DNA of 64,000 nt from Alcaligenaceae bacterium (lineage in GTDB: Bacteria > Pseudomonadota > Gammaproteobacteria > Burkholderiales > Burkholderiaceae_B). The stretch is taken from contig JACCEO010000010.1 in the NCBI GenBank assembly GCA_013416485.1, forward strand, positions 1 through 64,000. Reading direction: 5' to 3'. Made by a program: the position numbers and the translations under genes. The stretch's first letter is position 1; each line of letters opens with the position of its first letter. Of this stretch, positions 39,380 through 47,073 are shown piece after piece. The notes beneath the pieces are model-generated. The model saw only the letters and a program-made list of their open reading frames with translations. It had not been told where the DNA came from and ran no database searches.

Positions 39380-39411
39380 AAAGCGCCAGTCTGAATAAAG
39401 ACAGGCGCTTT
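39380..39411 (+). terminator. Bidirectional terminator between rfbD and an OmpA-like gene
   Basis: Stem AAAGCGCC / GGCGCTTT extended by GTCT / AGAC across one A-A mismatch, with a short loop. It begins just after the rfbD stop. On the minus strand it is followed by TTTTTT-AG, so it also serves the convergent gene. Confidence 0.8.
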
Positions 39412-39440
39412 GTAAACAGCGGGTAAAATCAGATAATCAA

Positions 39441-39896
39441 TTACCAGCGTAAATCGGTAACGTTAATTTCAACACGTCGATTAGGTGCTAAGCAGGCAAT
39501 CAGTGCTGCATTATTCGTTTGATGGCAGTTGGTGACTACAGGGTTCCTAGCACCTAGACCACGCGCAGTAATATTGTCCGGCTTCAAACGGTTTTTAAGC
39601 AATTGGTTACGCACGGCTTGTGCACGGCGTTCGGATAAGGTTTGGTTCGCCCTGGCATCACCTATACGATCAGAGTGACCAATAATTTCTATGCGTGTTT
39701 CCCCTCTGGCTCTTATGGAGTCAGCATACTGATTTATTTTACTTGCTCCTGCAGGGGTCAGTTCAGCACTACCAAAACCAAAGGCAACATCACTGTCCAA
39801 AATAATGGGTTTTTCCATAGTGGCACACCCTGCCAAAACCATAACCGCCAGTACACCCACTAGGCGGGCGACAGACTTTTTATTTTTCTTTATCAT
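39441..39896 (-). CDS. OmpA-like peptidoglycan-binding lipoprotein
   Basis: A 151-residue lipoprotein: signal with lipobox VLAGC (near residue 24), then an OmpA C-terminal domain with FGFGSAELTPAG, IEIIGHSDRIGDARANQTLSERRAQAVRNQL and the closing NRRVEINV. Such proteins hold the outer membrane to peptidoglycan (Pal/OmpA type). It is not in a tol-pal cluster. The start at 39896 has AGGAG 7 nt ahead; in-frame codons up to 39974 lack signal-peptide character. Confidence 0.87.
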   Translation of the reverse strand: MIKKNKKSVARLVGVLAVMVLAGCATMEKPIILDSDVAFGFGSAELTPAGASKINQYADSIRARGETRIEIIGHSDRIGDARANQTLSERRAQAVRNQLLKNRLKPDNITARGLGARNPVVTNCHQTNNAALIACLAPNRRVEINVTDLRW

Positions 39897-40023
39897 TGCT
39901 TCTCTCCTTTGTGCGCTAACAATTGCGCATTTTTTCATAATGAAATAATCTGCAACCATCCTTTTGTACGGCATAAAGCAAGTTCTTGCAAGGCGTCTAC
40001 TAATTCACGACCTAGTTTCAGCA

Positions 40024-40077
40024 TAAAAAACCCCCGCCAAGATGGCTACACACATGGTGTAAGCATCTGGGCAGGGG
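40024..40077 (-). terminator. Terminator of the ppiC gene
   Basis: On the minus strand a 14-bp imperfect stem (CCCCTGCCCAGATG / CATCTTGGCGGGG, two mismatches) with an inner TACAC / GTGTA pairing is followed by TTTTTTA. It begins about 11 nt after the ppiC stop. Confidence 0.75.
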
Positions 40078-40087
40078 CAACTTTAGA

Positions 40088-40369
40088 TTAGTCTTGGCGA
40101 CTAGTTACTTCTAATAAGTGGTAACCAAACTGGGTTTTCACTGGGCCTTGGACTACATTGATCGGAGCGCTAAACACCACCGTATCGAACTCTTTAACCA
40201 TTTGACCTGGGCCAAATGAACCAAGATCGCCGCCATCACGGCTAGATGGGCAACTTGAGTTGTCTTTTGCAACTTGAGCGAAATCCGCACCACCTTCAAT
40301 AGCGGCTTTCAGTTCATTGCATTTTTCTTCAGTAGCAACCAAAATATGACGAGCAGTGGCTAGTGCCAT
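40088..40369 (-). CDS. ppiC: Parvulin-type peptidyl-prolyl cis-trans isomerase
   Basis: A 93-residue single-domain parvulin without signal peptide, the same length as E. coli PpiC. The rotamase signature is intact: ARHILVATEEKC, FAQVAKDNSSCPSS, GGDLGSFGPGQMVKEFD and VKTQFGYHLLEV. It catalyses proline isomerisation in the cytosol. GGAG lies ahead of the ATG at 40369. It carries its own terminator and looks monocistronic. Confidence 0.94.
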   Translation of the reverse strand: MALATARHILVATEEKCNELKAAIEGGADFAQVAKDNSSCPSSRDGGDLGSFGPGQMVKEFDTVVFSAPINVVQGPVKTQFGYHLLEVTSRQD

Positions 40370-40499
40370 AATTAAAACTCCTTCTAAAATATAGCCAAGA
40401 AGAATACCCGAATTAGCCGTCGCCTGCCTACACTTAGGGCTTCAGACTAGGTTATGCTTGCATGCTTTCATAATTTTGTCTGTTTTTCCAGGAGATAGC

Positions 40500-40745
40500 A
40501 TGAGCAACACTGCGCCCACACTCGCCTTTAATTTTGCACAAAATAGCCAAAAACCCGCCACATTCCCCAAGGCGCCGGTATTTCCTGCTGGCTTTGTACC
40601 CAATGCTGGTGACGGCATTACGTTTCCAGGTTCAGACGACATTTATGTCGTTGTCAGCCGGGTGTTTTCGTTTAATGAGCAAGGCGCTGCCAGCATCTTC
40701 CTAAATATGGCCTTGGCCGCAGACGCAGCACAAGCCAACCGTTAA
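40500..40745 (+). CDS. Small conserved-looking protein of unknown function
   Basis: An 81-residue soluble protein with a strong AGGAGA site 6 nt before the ATG at 40500. The first half is Pro/Phe-rich (PATFPKAPVFPAGFVPNAGD) and the second has a beta-hairpin-like DDIYVVVSRVFSFNEQG. I recognise no domain. It precedes the pseudouridine synthase-like gene by 31 nt on the same strand and may share its transcript. Confidence 0.68.
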   Translation: MSNTAPTLAFNFAQNSQKPATFPKAPVFPAGFVPNAGDGITFPGSDDIYVVVSRVFSFNEQGAASIFLNMALAADAAQANR

Positions 40746-40776
40746 ACCACGCTGTTTTACCTTTTTCTTAGCACCT

Positions 40777-41502
40777 ATGAGCAACACCTTACGCCTGGCA
40801 AAATATATTGCTACCCAACACAACTGTTCACGCCGTGAAGCCGACAATTACATCACAGGCGGCTGGGTGAGCGTGGACGGCGAAGTGATAGAGGAACCAG
40901 GGTTTCGTGTTGCAGCTAAGCAAACCATTAGGTTGGCATCTGATGCATCGCCCGACGATGTCGCTCCCGTTACCTTTTTACTGCATAAGCCGGTAGGCTG
41001 GAGCGCCACAGAAGGTGATGGTTCAGCAGCCGAGTTATTAGTGGCAGAAAACCAAATAATGAGTCCAACCTTAAATCAGCCTATGCTGAAACGCCATCTG
41101 GTGGGGTTGGTTCTGGACACATCGCTGGAAACCCAGGCCTGCGGACTGGTTGTGGCCAGCCAGGAATACCGCATACACCGCAAACTACTGGATGATGCCG
41201 CCCACGTAGAAATGGAGTATGTCGTACATGTAAACGGTACGCTATCTGAGAGCGATCTGAAAAAACTGAACCGCCCTTGGCCTTGGCAGGGACGAGAATT
41301 GCCGGCTGCCAAGATCAGTTGGCAAAGCGATGGCCACCTACGGTTCGCTTTGAAAACCCCACCCCTAGGCTTGATCACTAGCATGTGCACAGAGCTAGGG
41401 CTAGAAGTAATCAACATCAAGCGAATACGCATAGGTCGCTTGGCGATGAGCAGCCTACCCTTAGGAAAATGGCGTTATCTGGCCAGCCACGAACGCTTTT
41501 AG
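40777..41502 (+). CDS. S4-domain pseudouridine synthase-like protein, divergent active site
   Basis: A 241-residue protein with an N-terminal S4 RNA-binding domain (LAKYIATQHNCSRREADNYI) and an RsuA/RluF-type fold (LLHKPVGW; ending in LPLGKWRYL). The usual catalytic motif GRLDxxxxGL is replaced by VLDTSLETQACGL, with no Arg before the Asp and extra residues after it, and the RQIRRM helix is replaced by ITSMCTELGLEV. I recall similar forms in Alcaligenaceae, so this may be a retained non-canonical family. Activity on rRNA is uncertain. Confidence 0.75.
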   Translation: MSNTLRLAKYIATQHNCSRREADNYITGGWVSVDGEVIEEPGFRVAAKQTIRLASDASPDDVAPVTFLLHKPVGWSATEGDGSAAELLVAENQIMSPTLNQPMLKRHLVGLVLDTSLETQACGLVVASQEYRIHRKLLDDAAHVEMEYVVHVNGTLSESDLKKLNRPWPWQGRELPAAKISWQSDGHLRFALKTPPLGLITSMCTELGLEVINIKRIRIGRLAMSSLPLGKWRYLASHERF

Positions 41503-41529
41503 CAACTTTTCTCTCACTAGGAGACACTC

Positions 41530-42057
41530 TTGAAATTTGGTCTATATACGCTCACAGGTCTACTGGCTTTAGCCTTGGTAGGGCCAATAACTCAGGCGGC
41601 CGAAGAAGAGTACTCACCTTACGGTACGGCAAAAGTGGATTTGCACGAGTACCCTCAAATCGATATCGTCTTCGATGTAAATTACGCTGACCCTAAAAGC
41701 TTAAATGCCTTATATGGTTTTGTGCTTAACACCAAAAAACCGCTAAAAGGTTCTGTAGTGGTGGTCACACACGGCCCCGAACTCAGGGCTTTTGCCAAAG
41801 AAAACTATGAAAAATACCAAAGCGAGATGCAGCGCATGGCCGAGCTTGCGGAAGATGGTGTTGAGTTTCGCATGTGCAACAACGCATTATTGGCTGCTGG
41901 CTATAAACCAGAAGACATGCACGGTTTTGTAACCGTAGTACCCGCAGGATTTGCTGAAATTGCGTATCTGCAATCACAAGGTTACCAAGTGTTGGACCCA
42001 GCACCTTTGCCTGTGCGTGACGTCCGTTACCTAGAGCAACCGCAGCTAAAAAAATAG
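41530..42057 (+). CDS. Exported DsrE-family protein, paralogue 2
   Basis: A 175-residue protein starting with TTG at 41530, 7 nt after AGGAG. A signal peptide (MKFGLYTLTGLLALALVGPITQAA) leads to a DsrE-like domain with SPYGTAKV, VVVVTHGPELRAFA, EFRMCNNALLAAGY and MHGFVTVVPAGFAEIAYLQSQGY. It shares each of these blocks with the protein at 17990-18460 but has a 25-residue C-terminal extension. The single conserved Cys in FRMC is the likely functional residue. Function unknown. Confidence 0.83.
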   Translation: MKFGLYTLTGLLALALVGPITQAAEEEYSPYGTAKVDLHEYPQIDIVFDVNYADPKSLNALYGFVLNTKKPLKGSVVVVTHGPELRAFAKENYEKYQSEMQRMAELAEDGVEFRMCNNALLAAGYKPEDMHGFVTVVPAGFAEIAYLQSQGYQVLDPAPLPVRDVRYLEQPQLKK

Positions 42058-42121
42058 GCACATAATAAACTACGGCCCTGCCCGCCTGATATAAGATGGG
42101 CAGGACCGCAATTAAACCCGA

Positions 42122-43051
42122 TTAAAAGGGTTTATCGCCTTTTAACGTAATTCTGTTCATGACGCGGCGAAAGCCATGATAATCATTCACTGGATTGTGC
42201 ATGGCACAACGGTTATCCCAAAATGCAATGGCATTTGGGGTCCAGACAAAACGACAAGTGAACTCTGGCTTAACCTGATGTTGGAAAAGAAATTCAAGTA
42301 AAGGCTTACTTTCTTCATCGGTCATGCCCTTGATTCCTGCTGTATGGGCAATATTCACATATAAGCTTTTACGACCTGTTTCCGGGTGGGTGCGAACCAC
42401 TGGATGTTCTGCGACGTAATCTTCCAGCTGTTCCTCTTTGCCATCTGTACGGATACGATCTTCGCGTGTACGCGAAACATCAGCTTTGGCCGAGGTACTA
42501 ATCCCTATCAAACCATCCAGTAAGCCTTTCATAGTGTCAGACAAGGCCTCGTAGGCGAGTTCTTGGTTGGCAAACATGGTGTCGCCGCCATAGGGTGGCA
42601 CCTCGCGCGACAGCAACATGGATCCCATAGGTGGCACCTGAAGATAAGTGGTATCCGAGTGCCAAATGCCACCGAAGTTAACCTTTTCAGTTTCCAACTT
42701 TTTCACTTCGATGATTTGTGGGAAATCCTGCAAGCCTTTAACAAAAGGATATTCTACGGGCTCCCCCATCGCCTGAGCAAAATCTAGAAAACGTTGTGGG
42801 GTAATTTCTTGATTGCGCAGAAAAATAACCTGATGGTCCAGTAAAGCTTGACGTATTTCTTTGGCCTGTATGGCATTAAGCGGGGTAGATAAATCTACGC
42901 CTGAGATCTCGGCGCCCAGCGCCCCTGCTATTTTTCGTACTTCCATTGTGGTTCCGGCTTGTAGGTGGGCCTGGGCTCCTGAGTAGTTATGGTTCAAGGT
43001 TTGGGTGGTAAGTTGCACGGCAATATCATCACTAAGAACGGTATCAGTCAT
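42122..43051 (-). CDS. TauD/TfdA-family alpha-ketoglutarate dioxygenase
   Basis: A 309-residue Fe(II)/2-oxoglutarate-dependent oxygenase. The metal triad is visible as WHSDTTY (His-x-Asp) and the distal His in CAMHNPVNDYHG; the 2-oxoglutarate-binding Arg is in RRVMNRITL. Family members cleave taurine, alkyl sulfates or 2,4-D; the substrate here is not known. AGGAGA lies before the ATG. It follows the IclR gene on the same strand after 186 bp and lies next to a TRAP transporter, suggesting a catabolic unit. Confidence 0.88.
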   Translation of the reverse strand: MTDTVLSDDIAVQLTTQTLNHNYSGAQAHLQAGTTMEVRKIAGALGAEISGVDLSTPLNAIQAKEIRQALLDHQVIFLRNQEITPQRFLDFAQAMGEPVEYPFVKGLQDFPQIIEVKKLETEKVNFGGIWHSDTTYLQVPPMGSMLLSREVPPYGGDTMFANQELAYEALSDTMKGLLDGLIGISTSAKADVSRTREDRIRTDGKEEQLEDYVAEHPVVRTHPETGRKSLYVNIAHTAGIKGMTDEESKPLLEFLFQHQVKPEFTCRFVWTPNAIAFWDNRCAMHNPVNDYHGFRRVMNRITLKGDKPF

Positions 43052-43237
43052 ACTGAGATCTCCTGGGGTTACGCGCCCCTAATAAGTAAATAAGGTACAC
43101 AACACTATTTGAGTCTGGCTTCCGGTACATAAGGCACCGGTAACAGTGGCGCGACCGCGCTGGATTTACACCAGCTTCCAAATAGTTACTTCAGTTTTAC
43201 AACGCAAGTACTACACAAACAAACAACAATTCTTTCA

Positions 43238-43972
43238 TTACAACTTAATGCCAGCAACACACGACAGCAATTGCTGGGATATCTGTTCGGCATGCCGCTC
43301 CATGCGTTGCAAGGGGCCTGCTACCGCAATTCCTAGCGTCATGGCACCACAAACCAAGGGTGCAGCAATTGCCATCACGTCAGCAACGTTTTCCCCACGC
43401 GTAACGGTGTAACCACGTTGACGACTGATATCCAGATCCTGACGCAAACCATCCAGATCAGTAATGGTTTGGGCTGTGGCCTGAGTAAGCTCGTGTTTGG
43501 ATAACCATTCGACCAGTTGTTTATCGAACATAGCCGTTAGCATCACCTTACCAATGGCACTGGAATGCAGGGGTTTAAAGTCACCGGCGCGCGATGAATA
43601 GCGTATCGTCTGCCCGCTTTCCACTACCAACAGATAAAGTACGCGGTCATCTTGGCGAGTTCCCAAGATAATGGTTTCATTAGTGGCATCACGCAAAGCG
43701 GTTAGCGCAGGCAAACAACGCGTTGCGATGGGGTCGTTGGCATTGATTTCACGGGCTGTATCCCATAACCAGCGCGTAGGATAGGATTCACGGCCTGATA
43801 AAAAATATAACAGTCCATATTGCTCTAGGGAGCGAACCACACTATGGCAGGTTGATAAAGGGATATCTGCCATTTGTGATATTTCTGATAAAGACAGTGG
43901 CCGCCCAGCCACCCTAAATGCTTCCAGCACATCAAAGGGACGTAATGCAGAACGACTAGGCGCAGAGGACAT
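43238..43972 (-). CDS. IclR-family transcriptional regulator
   Basis: A 244-residue regulator: N-terminal winged helix (FDVLEAFRVAGRPLSLSEISQMADIPLSTCHSVVRSLE split over helices 1-4) and C-terminal effector-binding IclR/GAF-like domain (LHSSAIGKVMLTAM; RGENVADVMAIAAPL). It is divergent from the TRAP transporter operon, and the shared intergenic region holds AT-rich inverted repeats that could be its operators. Its effector is probably the TRAP substrate (inference). Confidence 0.88.
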   Translation of the reverse strand: MSSAPSRSALRPFDVLEAFRVAGRPLSLSEISQMADIPLSTCHSVVRSLEQYGLLYFLSGRESYPTRWLWDTAREINANDPIATRCLPALTALRDATNETIILGTRQDDRVLYLLVVESGQTIRYSSRAGDFKPLHSSAIGKVMLTAMFDKQLVEWLSKHELTQATAQTITDLDGLRQDLDISRQRGYTVTRGENVADVMAIAAPLVCGAMTLGIAVAGPLQRMERHAEQISQQLLSCVAGIKL

Positions 43973-43998
43973 GGTAGGACGCTTCCTTCATACGATTA

Positions 43999-44037
43999 AA
44001 TTCACAATAATGAATTATAACAAGAATTTATTCATTA
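43999..44037. promoter_or_regulatory. Inverted repeats between iclR-type gene and TRAP operon
   Basis: AATTCA-N6-TGAATT (43999-44016) and TAATGAA-N16-TTCATTA (44008-44037) overlap in the divergent intergenic region, about 140-180 bp before the TRAP start and 26 bp before the regulator start. Their position fits an IclR operator that controls both directions, including autoregulation. Confidence 0.5.
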
Positions 44038-44175
44038 TACAGAAACCAACCCTGTTAAATGCTATAGTTCGCCCGTGAATCCATTTGCACACCCATAAAG
44101 ATTCAGAGTATAAAATTAAAAACACCAATAATTCGGTATGTAAAATTCTAACAAACCTAAGTCCAGGAGACAAAA

Positions 44176-45186
44176 ATGAATCAAGGAAAGCATATATTTG
44201 CTGCATTAGGCGTCGTAACAGCATTCAGCTTCGCACTGCCAACTGCCGCCCAAGCGCTCACATTAAAAATGGCGCACCAGTGGCCACAAGCTGAATCAGA
44301 CTATGTCATAGCAACCGCTATAAAGTTCGCAGAAGAAGTTGAAAAACGCTCAAATGGTGACCTTAAAATTCAGTTTTTCCCAGCCGAGTCTCTAGTTAAA
44401 GCCAGTAATACTCATACTGCGCTAAAAAACGGCACGGTCGATATGGCGATCTATCCGTATATTTATGCTGCAGGTGCTATTCCTGACATGAACCTGGTAC
44501 TTATGCCCGGTGTATGGAAATCCCATGATGATGTATTCGAATTCAGAAACACTGAACCATGGAAAAAAATTGAAGCTCAAGCAGAAAACTACGGTTTCAA
44601 AACTTTGTCCTGGATACAGATCTCAGGTGGCGTAGCGTCAACGAAAAAGGCAGTAGGGTCACCAACGGATGTTAGCGGTGAAAAAGTACGCGCAGCAGGC
44701 AAGTACATGTCTTATGCCTTGCAACAAGCTCAAGCCAGCACGGTTTCCATGCCATCCTCAGAGAACTATAGCGCCATGCAGCTAGGCCTATTGGATTCGG
44801 TATGGACCTCTTCCAGCTCTTTTGGTGCGTTTAGGCTTTACGAAGTCAGTAAATACTATGTTTCACCTGAGAAATACAGTATCTATTACACGATAGAGCC
44901 CATCGCCATCAGTATGAAAACCTGGAAGAAGCTAACTCCTGAGCAGCAGCAAATCTTAGTGGAAGTCGGGCAAAGCCTAGAACTACCTGCCTTAGAAGGT
45001 GCACGCCAAGAAGATGTCCGTGTTGCTAAACTTTTTGCTGATAACGGTGTCAAGGTCAGCCAAATGACACTCGAGGAGTGGAATGAATGGCATAGCCTGT
45101 TTGAAAAATATGCGTTTCCAAAGTTCAAAGAAGACAACCCATCTAGTGCCGCCTTACTTGATGAAATTTTGGCTATTTACAAATGA
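44176..45186 (+). CDS. TRAP transporter, periplasmic binding protein (DctP type)
   Basis: A 336-residue exported protein (signal peptide through about AAQA, residue 28). The mature part starts LTLKMAHQWPQAESDY and contains the DctP signature GEKVRAAGKYMSYALQQAQASTVSMPSSENYSAMQLGLLD region split as family members do, with the ligand-carboxylate-binding Arg in KVRAAG. AGGAG lies 7 nt before the ATG. It is the first gene of a DctP-DctQ-DctM operon. The ligand is not known; it binds an organic acid or sulfonate by family. Confidence 0.88.
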   Translation: MNQGKHIFAALGVVTAFSFALPTAAQALTLKMAHQWPQAESDYVIATAIKFAEEVEKRSNGDLKIQFFPAESLVKASNTHTALKNGTVDMAIYPYIYAAGAIPDMNLVLMPGVWKSHDDVFEFRNTEPWKKIEAQAENYGFKTLSWIQISGGVASTKKAVGSPTDVSGEKVRAAGKYMSYALQQAQASTVSMPSSENYSAMQLGLLDSVWTSSSSFGAFRLYEVSKYYVSPEKYSIYYTIEPIAISMKTWKKLTPEQQQILVEVGQSLELPALEGARQEDVRVAKLFADNGVKVSQMTLEEWNEWHSLFEKYAFPKFKEDNPSSAALLDEILAIYK

Positions 45187-45680
45187 TCTCATCCCACGAA
45201 GGGCCACACCCTAAAAAGGGTATTTTCAATGCCCTGTTAACCCTCTCGGGATTATCCGTGGGGGTGGCCACTTTTCTAATAGGCCTTTTTGTGGCCTATG
45301 ACGTGATTACGCGCACCCTATTTCTCATGACTAACTCCTGGGTGACTGAGGTCACCATGTACCTAATGGGATATATCACCTTCATGGGCGCAGCCTACGC
45401 GCTCAAAGAAGGCTCCCATGTCAGGGTAGATATGTTGGTGCAAAAACTAAAACCACCGATGCGCCAAGCAGTAGCCACTATTGTCAATATTTGCATGGTG
45501 ATACTAGTGGCAACCTTGACTTGGCTTAGCTACGAATTTTTCATCGACGCCTGGTCCAGCAACGAAGTTTCCGACACCCTGTTATCCATCAGCCTCTGGA
45601 TTCCCTATCTATTCTTTTTTCTTGGAATGGCGTGGCTGTTAGTGGTTCTTATCATTCAAATTTACAAACCATCGCGCTAG
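45183..45680 (+). CDS. TRAP transporter, small membrane subunit (DctQ type)
   Basis: A 165-residue protein with four membrane helices; the VTMYLMGYITFMGAAYALKEGSHVRVDML block is the DctQ hallmark. It overlaps the binding-protein gene as ATGA, which indicates coupling, and precedes the large subunit by 22 nt. Confidence 0.88.
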   Translation: MISSHEGPHPKKGIFNALLTLSGLSVGVATFLIGLFVAYDVITRTLFLMTNSWVTEVTMYLMGYITFMGAAYALKEGSHVRVDMLVQKLKPPMRQAVATIVNICMVILVATLTWLSYEFFIDAWSSNEVSDTLLSISLWIPYLFFFLGMAWLLVVLIIQIYKPSR

Positions 45681-45702
45681 CCTGCCGATAGAAGGATGTT
45701 GC

Positions 45703-47013
45703 ATGATCGAGTTATGGATAGGACTAGCGATGTTTGTTGCATTACTGGTCGCTTTATTAATCGGGATACCGGTTGCCTTTTCGCTAATGGCCGTTGGCTT
45801 AGGAGCCATAGCCATACTAGGAGGTGGCCTAGATGCCCTGGGCTTAGTCGCCCCCACGCTATGGTCTTCGGTTGCTAACTTTACCCTGACAGCAGTACCA
45901 CTATTTATACTGATGGGGGCGATCATATCGGCATCTGGTATGGGTGCTCGTCTATACCAATCGCTGGCTACGTTACTACATGGTGTGCCAGGCGGCTTAA
46001 CAGTTGCCACCACACTGGCATGCACTATTATGGCTGCGGTATCCGGCTCTAGTGTGGCTACTGCCGGCGCTATAGGTCGTTTCTCGGTACTTGAAATGCG
46101 CCGCTATGGCTACAAAGACGAAACTGCATGTGGTGCCGTCGCTGCAGGTGGAACCTTAGGTATATTAATACCACCCAGTATCCCACTGATCGTTTACGGC
46201 ATTATTGCTCAGGAATCCATAGGCGCCCTATTCATCGCCGGTATTATTCCTGGCATTATTATGGCCATAAGCTTCATTGTTTACCAGGTATGGGTAGCCA
46301 GACGCGAACTAAAAAAACGCAATATCGATGTCACAGAAACCGTTAACATGCGTGAAAGGCTAAGCGCCTTGAAACACATTATCCCTGTGGGCTTACTGAT
46401 TTGGGTCATACTGGGGACCATCTATCAAGGCATAGCAACACCCACCGAAGCGGCTGCGCTTGGCGTATTTGCCAGCTTGGTGCTCTCAGCCATTATCTAT
46501 CGCGAACTATCCTGGGATAAAATCATTGTCATACTGCGTGACACTGCCAAAGGCAGCGTAATGGTGCTGATGATCATTGCCGGTGCTATGGTATTTGGCT
46601 ATGCCATGACGACCAGCAGTGTGGCACCTACGATCTCACGAGTCGTCGCCGAACTGGATGTCCCCCCCTGGGCTGCCTTTATCACGATCAATATGCTGCT
46701 GATCTTCCTGGGTTGCTTTATGGAAACGCTTTCCATCATAGTGATCACTGCACCCATCTTGATTCCTATCGTTCTGGCATTAGGCTGGGATCCAGTCTGG
46801 TTTGGCATCATCATGATCATTAACATGGAAATGGCCCTAATCACCCCACCAGTAGGCCTGAATCTATTCGTGGTCCAAGGGGTAGTAGAAGACGTCCCCT
46901 TATCCAGAATTATTGCCGGGACCTTGCCATATGTATTCATCATGGCTCTGGTATTAGTGCTGATCGGACTATTTCCCGATCTGGCCACTTACCTGCCCTA
47001 CCATGTGAAATAA
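45703..47013 (+). CDS. TRAP transporter, large membrane subunit (DctM type)
   Basis: A 436-residue permease with about twelve helices: VPLFILMGAIISASGM, AAVSGSSVATAGAIGRFSVLEMRRYGY, GTLGILIPPSIPLIVYGIIA and MALITPPVGLNLFVVQG are the expected DctM blocks. It carries the substrate with sodium across the inner membrane. AAGGA precedes the ATG. No obvious terminator follows; the rtcB leader hairpin begins 10 nt after the stop. Confidence 0.9.
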   Translation: MIELWIGLAMFVALLVALLIGIPVAFSLMAVGLGAIAILGGGLDALGLVAPTLWSSVANFTLTAVPLFILMGAIISASGMGARLYQSLATLLHGVPGGLTVATTLACTIMAAVSGSSVATAGAIGRFSVLEMRRYGYKDETACGAVAAGGTLGILIPPSIPLIVYGIIAQESIGALFIAGIIPGIIMAISFIVYQVWVARRELKKRNIDVTETVNMRERLSALKHIIPVGLLIWVILGTIYQGIATPTEAAALGVFASLVLSAIIYRELSWDKIIVILRDTAKGSVMVLMIIAGAMVFGYAMTTSSVAPTISRVVAELDVPPWAAFITINMLLIFLGCFMETLSIIVITAPILIPIVLALGWDPVWFGIIMIINMEMALITPPVGLNLFVVQGVVEDVPLSRIIAGTLPYVFIMALVLVLIGLFPDLATYLPYHVK

Positions 47014-47022
47014 GGCGTAAAT

Positions 47023-47073
47023 CATATCTACCCTGCCCATATCCACCAGAATCGGATATAAAGGGTAGATATG
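47023..47073 (+). promoter_or_regulatory. Long hairpin that encloses the rtcB ribosome site and start codon
   Basis: CATATCTACCCT (47023-47034) pairs perfectly with AGGGTAGATATG (47062-47073); inside, ATATCC pairs with GGATAT across a 9-nt loop. The 3' arm contains the AGGG ribosome site and the ATG of rtcB, so in RNA the start would be hidden. No T-run follows, so it is not a terminator. Confidence 0.8.

Noticed and set aside
43103-43187. ACTATTTG / CAAATAGT inverted repeat between the IclR and TauD genes
   Set aside because: The arms are 8 bp and about 70 bp apart with only scattered matches between; likely chance, though the region must hold the dioxygenase promoter.
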